DNA of 64,000 nt. Origin: Pictodentalium vernedei. Its lineage: Eukaryota > Mollusca > Scaphopoda > Dentaliida > Dentaliidae. Location: contig CM062294.1 in NCBI GenBank assembly GCA_031216915.1, forward strand, positions 392,079,217 through 392,143,216, given 5' to 3'. This document shows positions 43,402-55,375 of the stretch, in pieces (positions within the stretch are counted from its first letter, which is position 1; the number at the start of each line of letters is the position of its first letter). The notes under the pieces were generated by a model. It saw nothing but the letters and a program-made list of their open reading frames with translations, searched no databases and had not been told where the DNA came from. A program made the position numbers and the translations under genes.

Positions 43402-45435
43402 ATGAAAGTGTCAATGACACTGTAGCTCAACTTGTCAAGACAAAGACATGTACATGTATAGTATGTGACACAGCAATGACGAACATCTAGGTAATGACCT
43501 GATAGCAAAGGTACATATAAAGTATTGTAAAGGTCTGTACATAAATACATAAAGACATGTACATGTATAGTATGTGACACAGCAATGACGAACATCTAGG
43601 TAATGACCTGATAACAAATGTATAGGTAAAGTATTGTAAAGGTGGGTGACAGTCAGATGGTAAACTAGAAAAAAATCTTTGAGTCCCAGAGTGGGTCTGA
43701 CTGAACCCCAAAATATTTGTTCTCATAGCACAGTGATAACAAAGGCACCCCAAAACACTCATTACTGTCCCAAGGTGAAAACAAAGGTACCCAAGAAGTT
43801 TCGTGAAGATCAGTTCACAAATATGAGCTGTGTAGAAGTTGTGACAAAAAACTGATTGGACCTAATTTCGGTACAAAATGGCCACTGGCAGCCATCTTGA
43901 ATTTTGGACTGCACCCAGAAACACTCGTTCTCATCCCAAGGTGATAACAAAGGTACCCAAGAAGTTTTGTGAAGATCGGTTCATAAATATGAGCTGTGTA
44001 GAAGTTGTGACAAAAAACTGATTGGACCTAATTTCGGTACAAAATGGCCACTGGCAGCCATCTTGAATTTTGGACCGCACCCAGAAACACTCGTTCTCGT
44101 CCCAAGGTGATAACAAAGGTATCCAAGAAGTTTTGTGAAGATCGGTTCATAAATACAGCCTCTAGCCCTAGCCGTATTGACATGTGCACTTGCAGTGTAT
44201 AAGTAGCACTGAATAAATCAAAGTTCATCTAATTTGCATAATTTCTGCACGAGAAAAAAACCCGTACTATATGTGATGTATTCCATGTTACTAAACATTC
44301 ATACAAAAATTTATTCAAATCAGAACTTTCATACAGAAGTTCTGTACAAAAGACTGATTGCACTAATTTTGGTACAAAATGGCTGCTGGTGGCCATCTTG
44401 AATTTCGGACCACACCCAAAAACACTCGTTCTCATCCCACGGTGATAACAAAGGTACCCAAGAAGTTTCGTAAAGATCGGTTCATAAATACGGCCTCTAG
44501 CCTGAGCCGTACAGAAGTTGTGTACAAAAAACTGATTAGACCTAATTTCAGTACAAAATGGCCACTGGCAGCCATCTTGAATTTTGGAGCGCACCCAGAA
44601 ACACTCGTCCTCATCCCAAGGTGATAACAAAGGTACCCAAGACGTTTCGTGAAGATCGGTTCATAAATACAGACTCTAGCCCGAGCCGTATTGACATGTG
44701 TACTTACTGTGCGTAAGTAGCACTGAAAAAATCAAAGTTCATCTAATTTGCATAATTTCTGCACGAGAAAAAAACCCGTATTATATGTGATGTATCCCAT
44801 GGTACTAAACATTCACACGAAAAATTATTCAAATCAGCGCTTTCATATGGAAGATCTGTGCAAAAATCTGATTGCACCAAATTTTGTACAAAATGGCTGC
44901 CATCGGCCATCTTGAATTTCGGACAGGACCCCAAAACACTCGTTCTCGTCCCACGGTGATAACAAAGGTACCCAAGGAGTTTTGTAAAGATCGGTTCATA
45001 AATACGGCCTCTAGCCCGAGCCGTATTGGCATTTGCACTTACAGTGCTGAAAGTAACACCAAAAAACATCAAAGTTAGTCTAATTTGCATAATTTACGCA
45101 CGAGAAAAAAACCTGTATTATATGTGATGTATCCCATGGTACTAAACATTCATACAAAAAATTATTTAAATCAGAGCTTTCATATGGAAGTTCTGTACAA
45201 AAAACAGATTTCTGCATCGTCGGTACAAAATGGTGGCTGGCAGCCATCTTGAATTTCGGACCACACCCAAAAACACTCGTTCTCGTCCCACGGTCATAAC
45301 AAAGGTACCCAAGAAGTTTCATAAAGATCGGTTCATAAATACGGCCTCTAGCCCGAGGCGTATCCAATTGTTGACGGACAGACGGACGACGGGCCATGGC
45401 ATAAGCTCAAATTTGGCTACGCCAAAGCTGAGCTA
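43402..45435 (+). mobile_element. Helitron-like H2 element, copy b
   Basis: ATGAAAGTGTCAATGACACT at the left, then the hairpin TTTGGCTACGCCAAA and GCTGAGCTAA at the right. It sits in the 153-bp array between TTTTATCGTTA and AAATCAGTTTTC, which rejoin as the array junction seen at 42208, so there is no target duplication. It lacks H3 and therefore serves as the empty site for 12803-13813. The internal 167-bp to 340-bp repeat units carry AAAATGG..CAGCCATCTTGAATTT. Confidence 0.82.
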
Positions 45436-45640
45436 AAAATCAGTTTTCATCGAAAGGCTCCTAGGGTATTCAATTAGAAACATTTAAACTATGCTAATGT
45501 GTTCAGGTAACATCTCTAGATGTGCATGAAGGTTTCGGTATTTTGATTCGGCCCCCGGTAGTTCGTTAGAAAATCAGTTTTCATCGAAAGGCTCCTTGGT
45601 TATTAATTCGAAACGTTAAGACTATGCAAAGGTGTTGCTA
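45436..45640. repeat. 153-bp tandem array, remainder
   Basis: One full unit and a shortened unit of the same array, separated from the main block by the H2 insertion. An internal deletion follows GGCCCCCGGTAGTTC. Confidence 0.85.
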
Positions 45641-45835
45641 AGGAAATGTGGGGATACACCATTGTGTGCTTTGCACAAAAATAACTTGATCTAGTTGCCT
45701 TTATGAAGTTGTGAGAAGGCAACATTTTTTTCACATGTAGAATTTGGTTTTATTCATGCAAATGAAACAAGTCATGGTCTGATTATTCCTTTATCAGCAA
45801 TTTTATGATGCAGTAAATTCACATAAATTTAACCA

Positions 45836-46078
45836 TTAACCCTCCACCTGATGCGGACGATATCAAAATTTATTATTTTAATTATTGTTTTTTCCAATTT
45901 TTCATAAAATTTCAACAGAACCACATCATATGACCCCTCACTGGAACAAGCCCGTTCCAATGAGATGTCACAATATGGTTTTGTTGAATCTTTGGAGAAG
46001 TAATATTTTTTCAACTGCTCAATTTGTGAATTATGCAGGCAGATGTGGCCAATTCGTTAGGTAGATATCAAGGATTAA
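45836..46078. mobile_element. TTAA MITE, T1, decayed
   Basis: TTAA-CCCTCCACCTGATGCGGACG at the left, the centre GGAACAAGCCCGTTCC, and CCAATTCGTTAGGTAGATATC before a TTAA at 46075 at the right. Confidence 0.6.
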
Positions 46079-48621
46079 AATTAAAGGGCCAATTTCAACT
46101 TTGAGACCATTGTCTTGAACAAATATTCTATTCTGCAGAATTTCAGCAGTTTTAAACCTGAAGGTCACAGTACCATAGCAATTAAAACTAATGCCATGCA
46201 AATGCAAGTTGGAGATGTATTTTTAGTCTTGGCTTTCCTATCATGGCTATGCAAGTTCTCAAGACACGACCAGAAACTACCTACAAATTGGTTCTTGATT
46301 CTACATGAAATTTTCAAAATATTCATCACCAAGCTGATGCAATCAGTGATGTAACCATGGATGAGCCTTGCCCCCCCCCCCCCCCCCCCACTCCCACCCT
46401 CCCAAAACCTGAATCCTATGATCTACAGGGAGCATCAACTAATGAAATTACTGATGACATACCATGCTAGATGTCTTTGCGAGACTCAAATTATGGCCAT
46501 TAGAGGCACATTATTCAAAATTTTTCCATGGGAGGCCCAGTCCTTGGCTTTCCCTGGAAAAATGTTTTAAAAATATACCATCTACATTGACCCAACCAAC
46601 ATGAGAGAGGGCACCACCTTGATACCCTCCAAATCAATTCAAGACTCGGATTTTCATAATATGCCAACAGTGTAATAATGCTTGGGGTCCACCTCATCTG
46701 CCCCCTCCCCCAAAAGATCCAGTGGGTGGACCAAAGGGGGTCCATGTAAGTAGGTGACATGGATATAGCACCAGCAGTAAGTGACCATGTTTCGGATTGT
46801 TTCCCCTCATCAATATTATGTCCCTTTTTAAAAAAGTTTTCCAACCATGGGGTATAAACCTAGTACCGTGTCTGAATGTAGTGGCTGTCCCACTATGCAG
46901 AGGGCAGCCACTACATTCAGACAGCTTAACGGTTCATGGCCAACGTTACTAGTTGAGTTTCTCTCAGTACTTTGAGTGCAAGTATCCTCTAGGATTGTTG
47001 TGCAAGAAACCTGATGGTTTTTCAGGTATTCTTTACATCCAGATTTATTGCAATTTGAGATGACCTGATCCGCCTCTGTGTGGGCTAAACGTACATGTCT
47101 TTTTTGGCTTTGCCAGTGCGCATAAGCCTTAAAACATACATGTATTTTGCATACAAAATCCATCATCTGGAATATGTGTTTGCTGTGAACGTTAAGTGAT
47201 GACGTTGCAGATGGGATTGCCTCCCATGGAGTCCCCCTCAAAAGTAGTCTCCCTTCCTATTGTAATCAGAAGTGTGTCTCCCCTGCTATTGTGTGCAGGT
47301 CGCCACATTGTCTCATGAGAGTTGATTTCAAAAGTTGAATTTTGAGGTATTAGGGACTTCAGTTGAAGTGCCTGGGTGTGATTACTGCACAGAGTAGTTG
47401 TGTTACTTCACCTGCATTTTATCATGTTTATCGCAGCCGGTGGAGATTGTATTGGTCAATGGGGTGCATTCCCTATGGCCAAAGACTACAAGCAAATGTA
47501 ACCAAAATGTTAACTTTTAATGCGAGTAGGAAATATATCAATTCCTACGAGTAATCATTAACCAATAATAGAGCTGGGAGGTTAACCGCAACCACGGGTC
47601 AGGATCGGTAGTGTGAGACTACTGAAACTCGCAACCACACCTCAATAAACACATCCACAAATTCGGTTTTAAAATTCCAGCCCATTTTAAGTTACTGTGC
47701 AAAGTATCGAATTACCAAATGAACACATAATTCACTTTATAATAAATGCAATAGCTACAAATCTGCTGGTCACCATCAATAATTTCTGTATACGTTTGAA
47801 TGGAATTAAAAAACAAAACTATGCACCAATGATATTTTCAAGACAGTGAGCCAAGATTTGAGGCTTTTAGTATCAATACACGAAAACTCAACAACATATC
47901 ATGACCTGTCAACACCAAGGCTGAAGCATTGTAAAATGTTCATCAGTTTATCAAATGTGGCTTCTTTTGATGAATTTGATACTTGCACTTCATTTACACT
48001 GTCCTATATAATTACATGTATTCCTACACAAAATTTTGAAAGCATGAATATCAAAATCAGTTTCAAATTCACAGGTGAAGTCAGATGGAAATTTAGGATT
48101 ACAATGACCTAAATGAGCAACTTTTACTCAATAAACTTTTGAGGGTCGGAATAATTTTTAGGGTTGGTTGGGTTACCCTAAACACAGGGGTGAAGTGGGG
48201 TCGGCTTGACATTTTACAACATTACAACCGCAGCAATATTTTTACCCATAATGTGTATTTCTACTACAGCATTGTCCTCGGCACCTTGGGCAAGTGGAAA
48301 TTAGTGACAACCAATGTCCGTGACCGAACACTAATATTCAGTTACGGCTCTGCAGTTTATTGCTTGAAATCAATTTAAAAACCAATTAAATAGTTGCAAT
48401 TACCGACCCAGGGGAGGGTGGGGGTGGGAGGCATAAAGACACCACAAGTCAACCATGGATATGTTATAATTATTTATTCAACTGAGATAAAACAACAGAA
48501 GATGCCCTGTTAGTTCAACTTAGTTGTTAGTTGCAATATTGGGCTGATCTTATGGGAAAATACGATGGTTTCTGAATGCTCATGGACAACCAATAACTAC
48601 AACCAAGGTTTTTTGCTTTAA
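46079..48621. other. Low-copy stretch
   Basis: The longest run here without a dated insertion. It contains a C tract (46371-46389), the hairpin at 46870-46922 and a minus-strand open frame of 137 codons (46828-47241) without a recognisable domain. No splice-flanked exon series could be argued for. Confidence 0.5.
46870..46922. other. Perfect 18-bp stem hairpin
   Basis: GTCTGAATGTAGTGGCTG (46870-46887) is followed 17 bases later by its exact complement (46905-46922). Three further pairs (CCC/GGG) are possible after a one-base bulge. Total length (53) is short for a microRNA precursor. It lies within the 137-codon open frame. Confidence 0.65.
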
Positions 48622-50599
48622 ACAAGAGGCCCCAAGGGGCCTTAATCGCTCACCGGGCAAAGTGATTCAAACAAAGTGGTTCAAAGAAGTATTTGGGGTC
48701 ACATTCAGTTAGACATGGTTCATCAACAATACAAAGGAATGAAGTCATGAGAGACAAATTTTATGGAAGTAGGGACATGGCTTGAACAAACTTGAATCTT
48801 ACCCCCTTAAGGATGCTGCATACCAAATATCAAAAACATTCATCTGCTGGATCTGAAGAAGAAGATTTTTAAAGAAAATTCCTAATTTTGAACTAAGTTA
48901 TCATTCGGGCTCCCACAATGATCCCAAATATGAACCCAGGGACTTGGCTTGAACAAACTTGAATCTCACCCCCTAAGGATGCTGCATGCCAAATATCAAA
49001 ACATTCTGACTGCTGAATCTGAAGAAGACTTTTAAAGAAAAATTCCTCATATTGACAAAGTTATAATTCAGGCTCCCACAGGGAGCCCCAATATGGACCC
49101 AGGGACTTGGCTTTAACTAACTTGAATCTCACCCCCCTAAGGATGCTACACACCACATATCAAAACATTCCGACTGCTGGATCTGAAGGAGAAAATTCCT
49201 AATTTTGAACTAAGTTATCATTCGGGCTCCCACAATGATCCCAAATATGAACCCAGGGACTTGGCTTGAACAAACTTGAATCTCACCCCCTAAGGATGCT
49301 GCATGCCAAATATCAAAACATTCTGACTGCTGAATCTGAAGAAGACTTTTAAAGAAAAATTCCTCATTTTGAACTAAGTTATAATTCGGGCTACAACAGA
49401 GAGCCCAAATATGAACCCAGGGACTTGGCTTGAACAAACTTGAATCTCACCCCCCAAGCATGCTGCATACCCAATATCAAAAGATTCTGCCTGTTGGATC
49501 TGAAGAAGAAAATTTTTAAAGAAATTTGCCTGAAATGCACTAAGTTCAAATTTGGGCTCCTATACTCAGCCCAAATATGAACCCAGGGGGCCGAATTGAA
49601 CAAACTTGAATCAGATCCACCCCACAATGTTGCATACCAAATATCAGTAGATTCTGCACGTTGAATCTGGAGAAGAAGATTTTTTAAGAAATTTGCCTGA
49701 AATGCACTAAGTTCGAATTCGAGCTTTTATAGTGAGCCCAAATATGAATCCAGGGGGCCGATTTGAACAAACTTGAATCAGATCCACCCCACAATGTTGC
49801 ATACCAAATATCAAAAGATTCTGCGTGCTGGATCTTGAGAAGAAGATTTTTTAAGAAATTTGCCTGAAATGCACTAAGTTCGAATTCGGGCTTCTATACT
49901 GAGCCCAAATGTGAATCCAGGGGGCCGATTTGAACAAACTTGAATCAGATCCACCCCACAATGTTGCATACCAAATATCAAAAGATTCTGCCTGCTGGAT
50001 CTGGAGAAGAAGATTTTTAAAGAAATTTGCCTGAAATGCACTAAGTTCGGATTCGGGCTTCTATGCTGAGCCCAAATGTGAATCCAGAGGGCTGATTTGA
50101 ACAAACTTGAATCAGGTCCACCCCACAATGTTGCATACCAAATATCAAAAGATTCTGCCTGCTGGATCTGGAGAAGATTTTTTAAGAAATTTGCCTGAAA
50201 TGCACTAAGTTCGAATTTGGGCTTCTATAGTGAGCCCAAATATGAATCCAGGGGGTGATTTGAACAAACTTGAATCAGACCCATACCAAGATGCTGCATA
50301 CCAAATATCAAAAGATTCTGCCCACTGGTTCTGGATAAGAAGATTTTTTAATATTTTTTCTATAATTCATATAGTGCTATCAGAGTTATGCCACATACAG
50401 AGACCCCATGGGACGTGGCTATTTCATTTGAACAAACATGAATTGCCATATAGTAATGAACATCCACATGAAGTTTCGTGAAAATCGGACCAGTGGTTTC
50501 AGAGGAGAAGTCATTTGAAAAATGCTCACGACGACGGGCGACGACTGACGCAGGACGATGGACGGCTGGTGATAAGTTAAGCTCTCTTCGGTGAGCTAA
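48622..50599 (+). mobile_element. Helitron-like H1 element
   Basis: AACAAGAGGCCCCAAGGGGCC, TTAATCGCTCACC, a 167-bp-type core array with about nine units, and the hairpin-like end AGCTCTCTTCGGTGAGCTAA. The units change from GCTGCATACC/GGGACTTGG type to TGTTGCATACC/GGGGGCC type along the array. A block at 48900-49040 repeats almost exactly at 49200-49345. Its intact GGGGCCTTAATCGCTCACC is the empty site for the MITE at 54796. Confidence 0.78.
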
Positions 50600-51020
50600 A
50601 AACCGAAACAACAAATGCAGTGTAAATCCCACAACCTCCTAACTGTAGCCAATAAGTCTCAGTGACGTATTGAAACAGGCTAAAAGTTTACCAATTACTT
50701 ACAATTTTAAGACTAAAAGTCAAGCCTGTTCAAACAACCTCGATAAAAATGCACGAATCAAGCTCGATAATAGTCGACAGATTTTTGACGCGTCAAATCA
50801 AATACCAGAGCAAAATGGAACAAGATTTTTCAAAATGACTGAAGCAAAGTTGAAAAAGAAAATCATTTTTTCAAAATGACTGAATACAAAGTTGATAGGT
50901 GAGTGTGGAAATCAATTTTGAACAAACAGCATAAGACTCGCCTACAAACAACGTTGATAGTTTCAACTTTCGACGTTTGTGGTATTGTTGTTGCTACGGG
51001 TAACTTAAGTTGGCCAAATA
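50600..51020. other. Low-copy stretch
   Basis: A pair TTTTTCAAAATGACTGAA..CAAAGTTGA (about 50825 and 50866) is a local duplication. Otherwise nothing was recognised. Confidence 0.45.
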
Positions 51021-51959
51021 CAGGGATTTTTCTACCCTTTTTGGGAAAGGGTCCAGGGGCCTTTCTAATTGGGAAAATTAGCATCACAGAGGCCAAAATT
51101 GGGAATTTATCTGAGCGATTATCAACAAGAAATATATAAACTTACTAGCATATCCTTGTGAGAAATCAGTCTATTAATCAATGAAAACCTGTTGTATAAT
51201 TGTATTTACCCACTGGCTGCTTAGAATTATTAAATTGTACTGGTGATTAATCAATCCTAGTGATGAAAAAGGATTGGTTAATGATCACGCATATACATAA
51301 GTCCCCACCTAAGCAAGCCAAGTTCAGTCAGCAGGAGTACTTGGCCTGGTGGACGGTTTGGGTAAAATAATTGTGGACGGTTCGTTCTGGGGACGAAAGT
51401 CGATTTAGGTTTCATGGCATCAGTCAAAAGGAGTATCAGACCTGGGGAACGGTTTGAATAAAATACAGGTTACCAGACAGGATTTCAGACGCGAGATGAA
51501 CCTAAAAATAGGTACCGTTCTTTAAGAAGCACGGAACTCGCCTGTAACAAAATTTAGGTACATTCGTGAGCCGTTATAGTTGACAGCGATGCATTTTGTC
51601 ACTTTGACTCACGCACTGCGAGTCGCGTCATTCAGTTGTGATTCTATGCACATCAAGGGAGCTAATTTAGAGTGGCGATTCTAGGAACACACTGTCAAGG
51701 ACGCTCCTTGACACTGTCAAATGGTTTCAAAACAACACAAGTGAATACCCTTCGTACTGGAACAATTCACACTGCGAAGTCCACTGGCAAATATTATCGG
51801 TGCTGGTCACTTAAAAATAATCGACTGGTCACACAGAAACGAATTCTCAACTGCCGTGAATTGGGAATTTTTGGGAGCAAATTGGGAAAAAAAGTGACTA
51901 TTTTCGATTGGGAATGGGGCCGATATTCGGCCCCTCTCGTCGGTCAAAAAAAAACCCTG
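51021..51959. mobile_element. hAT-like element (CAGGGATTTTT)
   Basis: CAGGGATTTTTCTACCC at the left and the complement of CAGGGTTTTTTTTTGACC at the right. AAATA precedes the left end and follows the right end (5-bp duplication). Subterminal TTGGGAA words occur at both ends. No transposase frame. Confidence 0.6.
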
Positions 51960-53582
51960 AAATATTCTCGTTCAGAAAAGCCAAGCCTCACTCACTCTCT
52001 CTCCCCCTCTCTCTCTCTATGACTTTAATATGTTCCTGCCTCATACGTGATTTTTTAAACCGGATTCACAAAATTTGATTAGGGCCATCAGTTTGCTGAA
52101 GCTCACATCAAATTCAGTTGTTTGCTTAAACAAACTTTATTGGGGTGTTACGACAGTTTCAATTGCCAGTGTCATGTCAGGTAAGGTTGTTTTACGGGTG
52201 TGAGGGGAGTGGGGGAGCAGAGAGAACCACCAAGCAATGGCAAGTAATTACCAAACACTCGACATACTGACCAAGGTCAGCATGCAGTTGAAGGCATGTG
52301 CACAACTGAAGTGTCACACGCCTTTTTGTGTTTTTAGGTCGGGGGAACAGGGCTAAACATGTCATCGCACAGATAAAAGCACTATTGGCAAGGATATTAG
52401 TGCTGAACATGAATCAAAAGCCATTAATTTTATGCTTTTCTCTGAGGAGGAGTGAGAGGCAGTATTCCTCAGTGCTCAACCTTTCCACCAGTCTTTAGAC
52501 AGATGACCAAAACATGAGTATTAGCTGTGCAGTCTCCAATTTCCCCCAGTGTCCTGAGTAAGAATAAGCTGAATCAGTAATTGTGATTTCTACAGGGATG
52601 TGTTTTTCTTTCAGTCAGAACATGTTTGTGAACATTTTTCGGTGCAAGTACTTAGTAACATATGCAGCAAAAATATTTCAGTTATTCCAGGGAGGGTGGG
52701 AGGGGATAAAACAGGATACATCCCTTTGTTCGAGTAGGATCATGGCAGGCACATAGCCAGGATATCAAAGTTAGGGGGAGGGGGGGGGGGGAAGATGGAC
52801 AAGAGTAATATCTAGGGGGCGTACATAATATGATTTGCAGCATCATGTGAGCAGTGCAGTGGAGAGATGGGGGCAAGCACGAGAGGGGGCCATTGGAGTG
52901 GGCCCGGGTGAGGTTTCCTGGGAAAAAAAATTCGAAATTTGAGACAAAAAAAGCAATTCCTTTGACCTTAAGTCCATAATTAGTTAATAAGTTGTGAAAG
53001 GCAACATTAATTAGACCACATCACCACCAAGTAGAATCCGAATAAAATTATAAAATATTGTTACCGATTGCTTGCAACAACATGGCAAAATAGTAACCAA
53101 CAGGTGAACTATTTGGTGCAGTGCCATTTCAATCTTGATGGTTTCCTGTATGTTTTTAAACACAACACACGTGGCTACACACTTATGTGCACCTCAAATA
53201 TTGTCCGAAGCATGTGAAGTTTCGTATGAATTAAAAAAAAAAAAACCTCGGAAGATATAAATTATGGAAGAATTATTTTTCACGTACGAAGACAGATTTT
53301 CTTCGTACGAAGCATCTGTGTTTTGATATTTTGTTGTAAGAATTGACATGATATATAAGTAAACAGTTGTGTTCAACAGAAGGCAGAAATATTTGGAAAT
53401 CCAAATGCTAATTTTACTTTCCCGGCTATTCACGTATAAATTTACTATTGCGCAAGGCAAGCATTGTTACACTGACTCACATCAATTATATGAGACAGAG
53501 TAAAGCATGCAAGATATGTGCAGACATACTTGTTCACTTGCATGATCATTATACTGTATAAGTAGTTAGAAACGGTCATTCT
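51960..53582. other. Low-copy stretch
   Basis: A (CT)n microsatellite at about 51996-52018 and G-rich tracts near 52772-52792. Short open frames show no domain. Confidence 0.45.
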
Positions 53583-53804
53583 TAACCCTTTATTCAATGT
53601 GGGATACAAGCGATACTTGCAAAATAAATTCTCGAATTACTAAAAATTTCAAATTTTTGTCTCGAAAACAAAGCTTACAAGTTTCTTCCAATGAGGGGTC
53701 ATTTATGTTTTAGAGACAAAATTTGAAAACATAATAAAGTTTGAATGAAGATTTTTGTATATAACGCTGACCGGTTTTGTCTGTTACGTTGTGAAAAGGG
53801 GTAA
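53583..53804. mobile_element. TTAA MITE, T2, decayed
   Basis: TTAA-CCCTTTATTCAATGTGGG at the left, the arms GTCTCGAAAACAAAGCTTAC and GTTTTAGAGACAAAATTTG, and CGGTTTTGTCTGTTACGTTG..GG-GTAA at the right. Confidence 0.65.
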
Positions 53805-54775
53805 TGCTGTAAATCATCAATGGTACGGTAATGATTCAGCTTTCTAGAAGGGCAAATGATTAATCAGTTAACCAAGGTTAATCCATGTGATTAATCGATC
53901 AAGAGAACCCTTTAAACATGTTAGCTCTACACATGGCCGAAATAAAAGAAGGGGTCAGAATGAAAGTACAGGGGAGAAAAAATTGTTCAAAAAAAATAAA
54001 AGTGTGGGGAGGTGGGGGAGGAGGGAGGGGGGAGGGGGCTTACCATAATTTCTTGACTGACTTAACTCTAAATACATTTGCTTGATTTCATGCTGTTGTC
54101 TTACAGTTTATGTAGTAATGTTTCCAGATACTGTAACAATGTATATGTAAGCAGCGTGTTATGTATGGTACCATGCTGAGTAGCATTGATGATATTAAAT
54201 CTGTGGGTGGCTCAGCTGAAAATTAATAAACATGGGGTACCAAATAAGGAGTATAGGGGAGTTGATTTTAGTGTGAGAAATAATTAGAGTACACCTGTGC
54301 TTATTTGGGTCACAAGAGTATTGCTTCAACCAAATCCCATCATAAACATCTTCAGTAAATAACAGTATGTCAGCAAGAGATGGGCAATATAGTGAAAAAC
54401 CAAACCAATACGAGTATCATGGGAATACAGAAAAACCCAATCAAACCAATCATTGGATATCAAAACCATCTGTATTTTAAATTTTCCTACATTCATGATA
54501 AGACTTTGTGGCAGACATGGGTAATTGTCCTGAATTCCCACTACCAGTGGCCAGTCTAGGAGGGTAAAGTGAGGAAGAAGTCATTTTTTGTACCTCAACA
54601 AACTTCAGGGAGAAGTCCACCGAAAACAGGGAGAAGTGGGCCGGAAGGAGAAGTAGGAATAATGGGCTGCTACGTGTTTGCTCCAATATATAGTTTTCTC
54701 ATGAAGTAATAACTTCCAAAAGCTGAAAGAAATAAAGAAAAAAAAAAAAACATGTTTATGTAAATTTAGAAAAAA
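53805..54775. other. Low-copy stretch
   Basis: G-rich tract at 54005-54038 (GGGGAGGTGGGGGAGG type). GGGAGAAGT words at 54540-54660 resemble the GGGAGACTT words at the left end of the hAT at 31507, so a decayed hAT fragment is possible. Confidence 0.4.
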
Positions 54776-54795
54776 ATAAGAGGCTCCAAGGGGCC

Positions 54796-55034
54796 TTAAC
54801 CCTTTACCTAACGAATCGGCCACATCCGCCCACGTAATATGCAAATTCAACAGCTGAAAAAATATTATTTTTCAAAAACTTTCAACAAAACCATATCATG
54901 TGACCCCTCTTTGGAACGAGCTCGTCGAGCTCGTTCCAATGAGGGGTCACATGATATGGTTTTGTTGAAAGTTTTTGAAAAATTAGAAAGAATATTTAAA
55001 ATTTTGATATCGTCTGCGTTGGGTAAAGGGTTAA
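54796..55034. mobile_element. TTAA MITE, family T1, near-perfect
   Basis: TTAA-CCCTTTACCTAACGAATCG at the left and GCGTTGGGTAAAGGG-TTAA at the right. The centre at 54900-54950 is a 25-bp-arm palindrome with one mismatch. It is inserted at the TTAA of GGGGCCTTAATAGCTCACC, whose uninterrupted form is at 48637-48654. Confidence 0.88.
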
Positions 55035-55375
55035 TAGCTCACCTGACAAAGTAGTTCAAAGAAGTATTTTGGGCCACATTCAGTTTGTCATGGTTCATCA
55101 ACACTCCAGAGGAATGAAGTCATGAAATTATTCATAAATCTGGTGTCCATGTCAGATGATTATTATCACAGGTCTTCATAACTGCTTCGAAGTCTATTAG
55201 CTGTAGACAAGCACTGCTTAACTACCAAAGGTTGTTATGTCAGTGCAGCCTGAAAGGCAAATCTTATGGAAAAAAAACTAGGGAATGGATTTAAACAAAC
55301 TTAACACCCCCCCCCCCCCCATCCTAAAGAGAGCCCAAATATTAGCAAAGGGATTTGAATTTAAAATGAAAGTGT

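Larger units (their letters stand above)
39758..45685 (+). mobile_element. Helitron-like element with 153-bp core array
   Basis: It opens with TTATCCCCACATTTTC and closes with AAATGTGGGGATA, inverted subterminal repeats. The 3' tip has the hairpin TTGTGtgctttgCACAA. Between them lie about 24-25 units of 153 bp, into which an H2 element (43402-45435) is inserted. The repeat size, inverted ends and 3' hairpin match the organisation of other Helentron-like elements here, though the tip does not read CTAA, so classification is less certain. Confidence 0.6.

Noticed and set aside
43931..45397. Overlapping 60-133-codon frames on both strands
   Set aside because: They lie in the H2 core repeats, where similar frames appear in each copy on both strands, disrupted between copies.
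46828..47241. 137-codon minus-strand open frame
   Set aside because: Longest frame outside repeats, but no recognised motif, it contains an 18-bp perfect hairpin, and no flanking exon structure. Chance cannot be excluded, so it is not called a gene.
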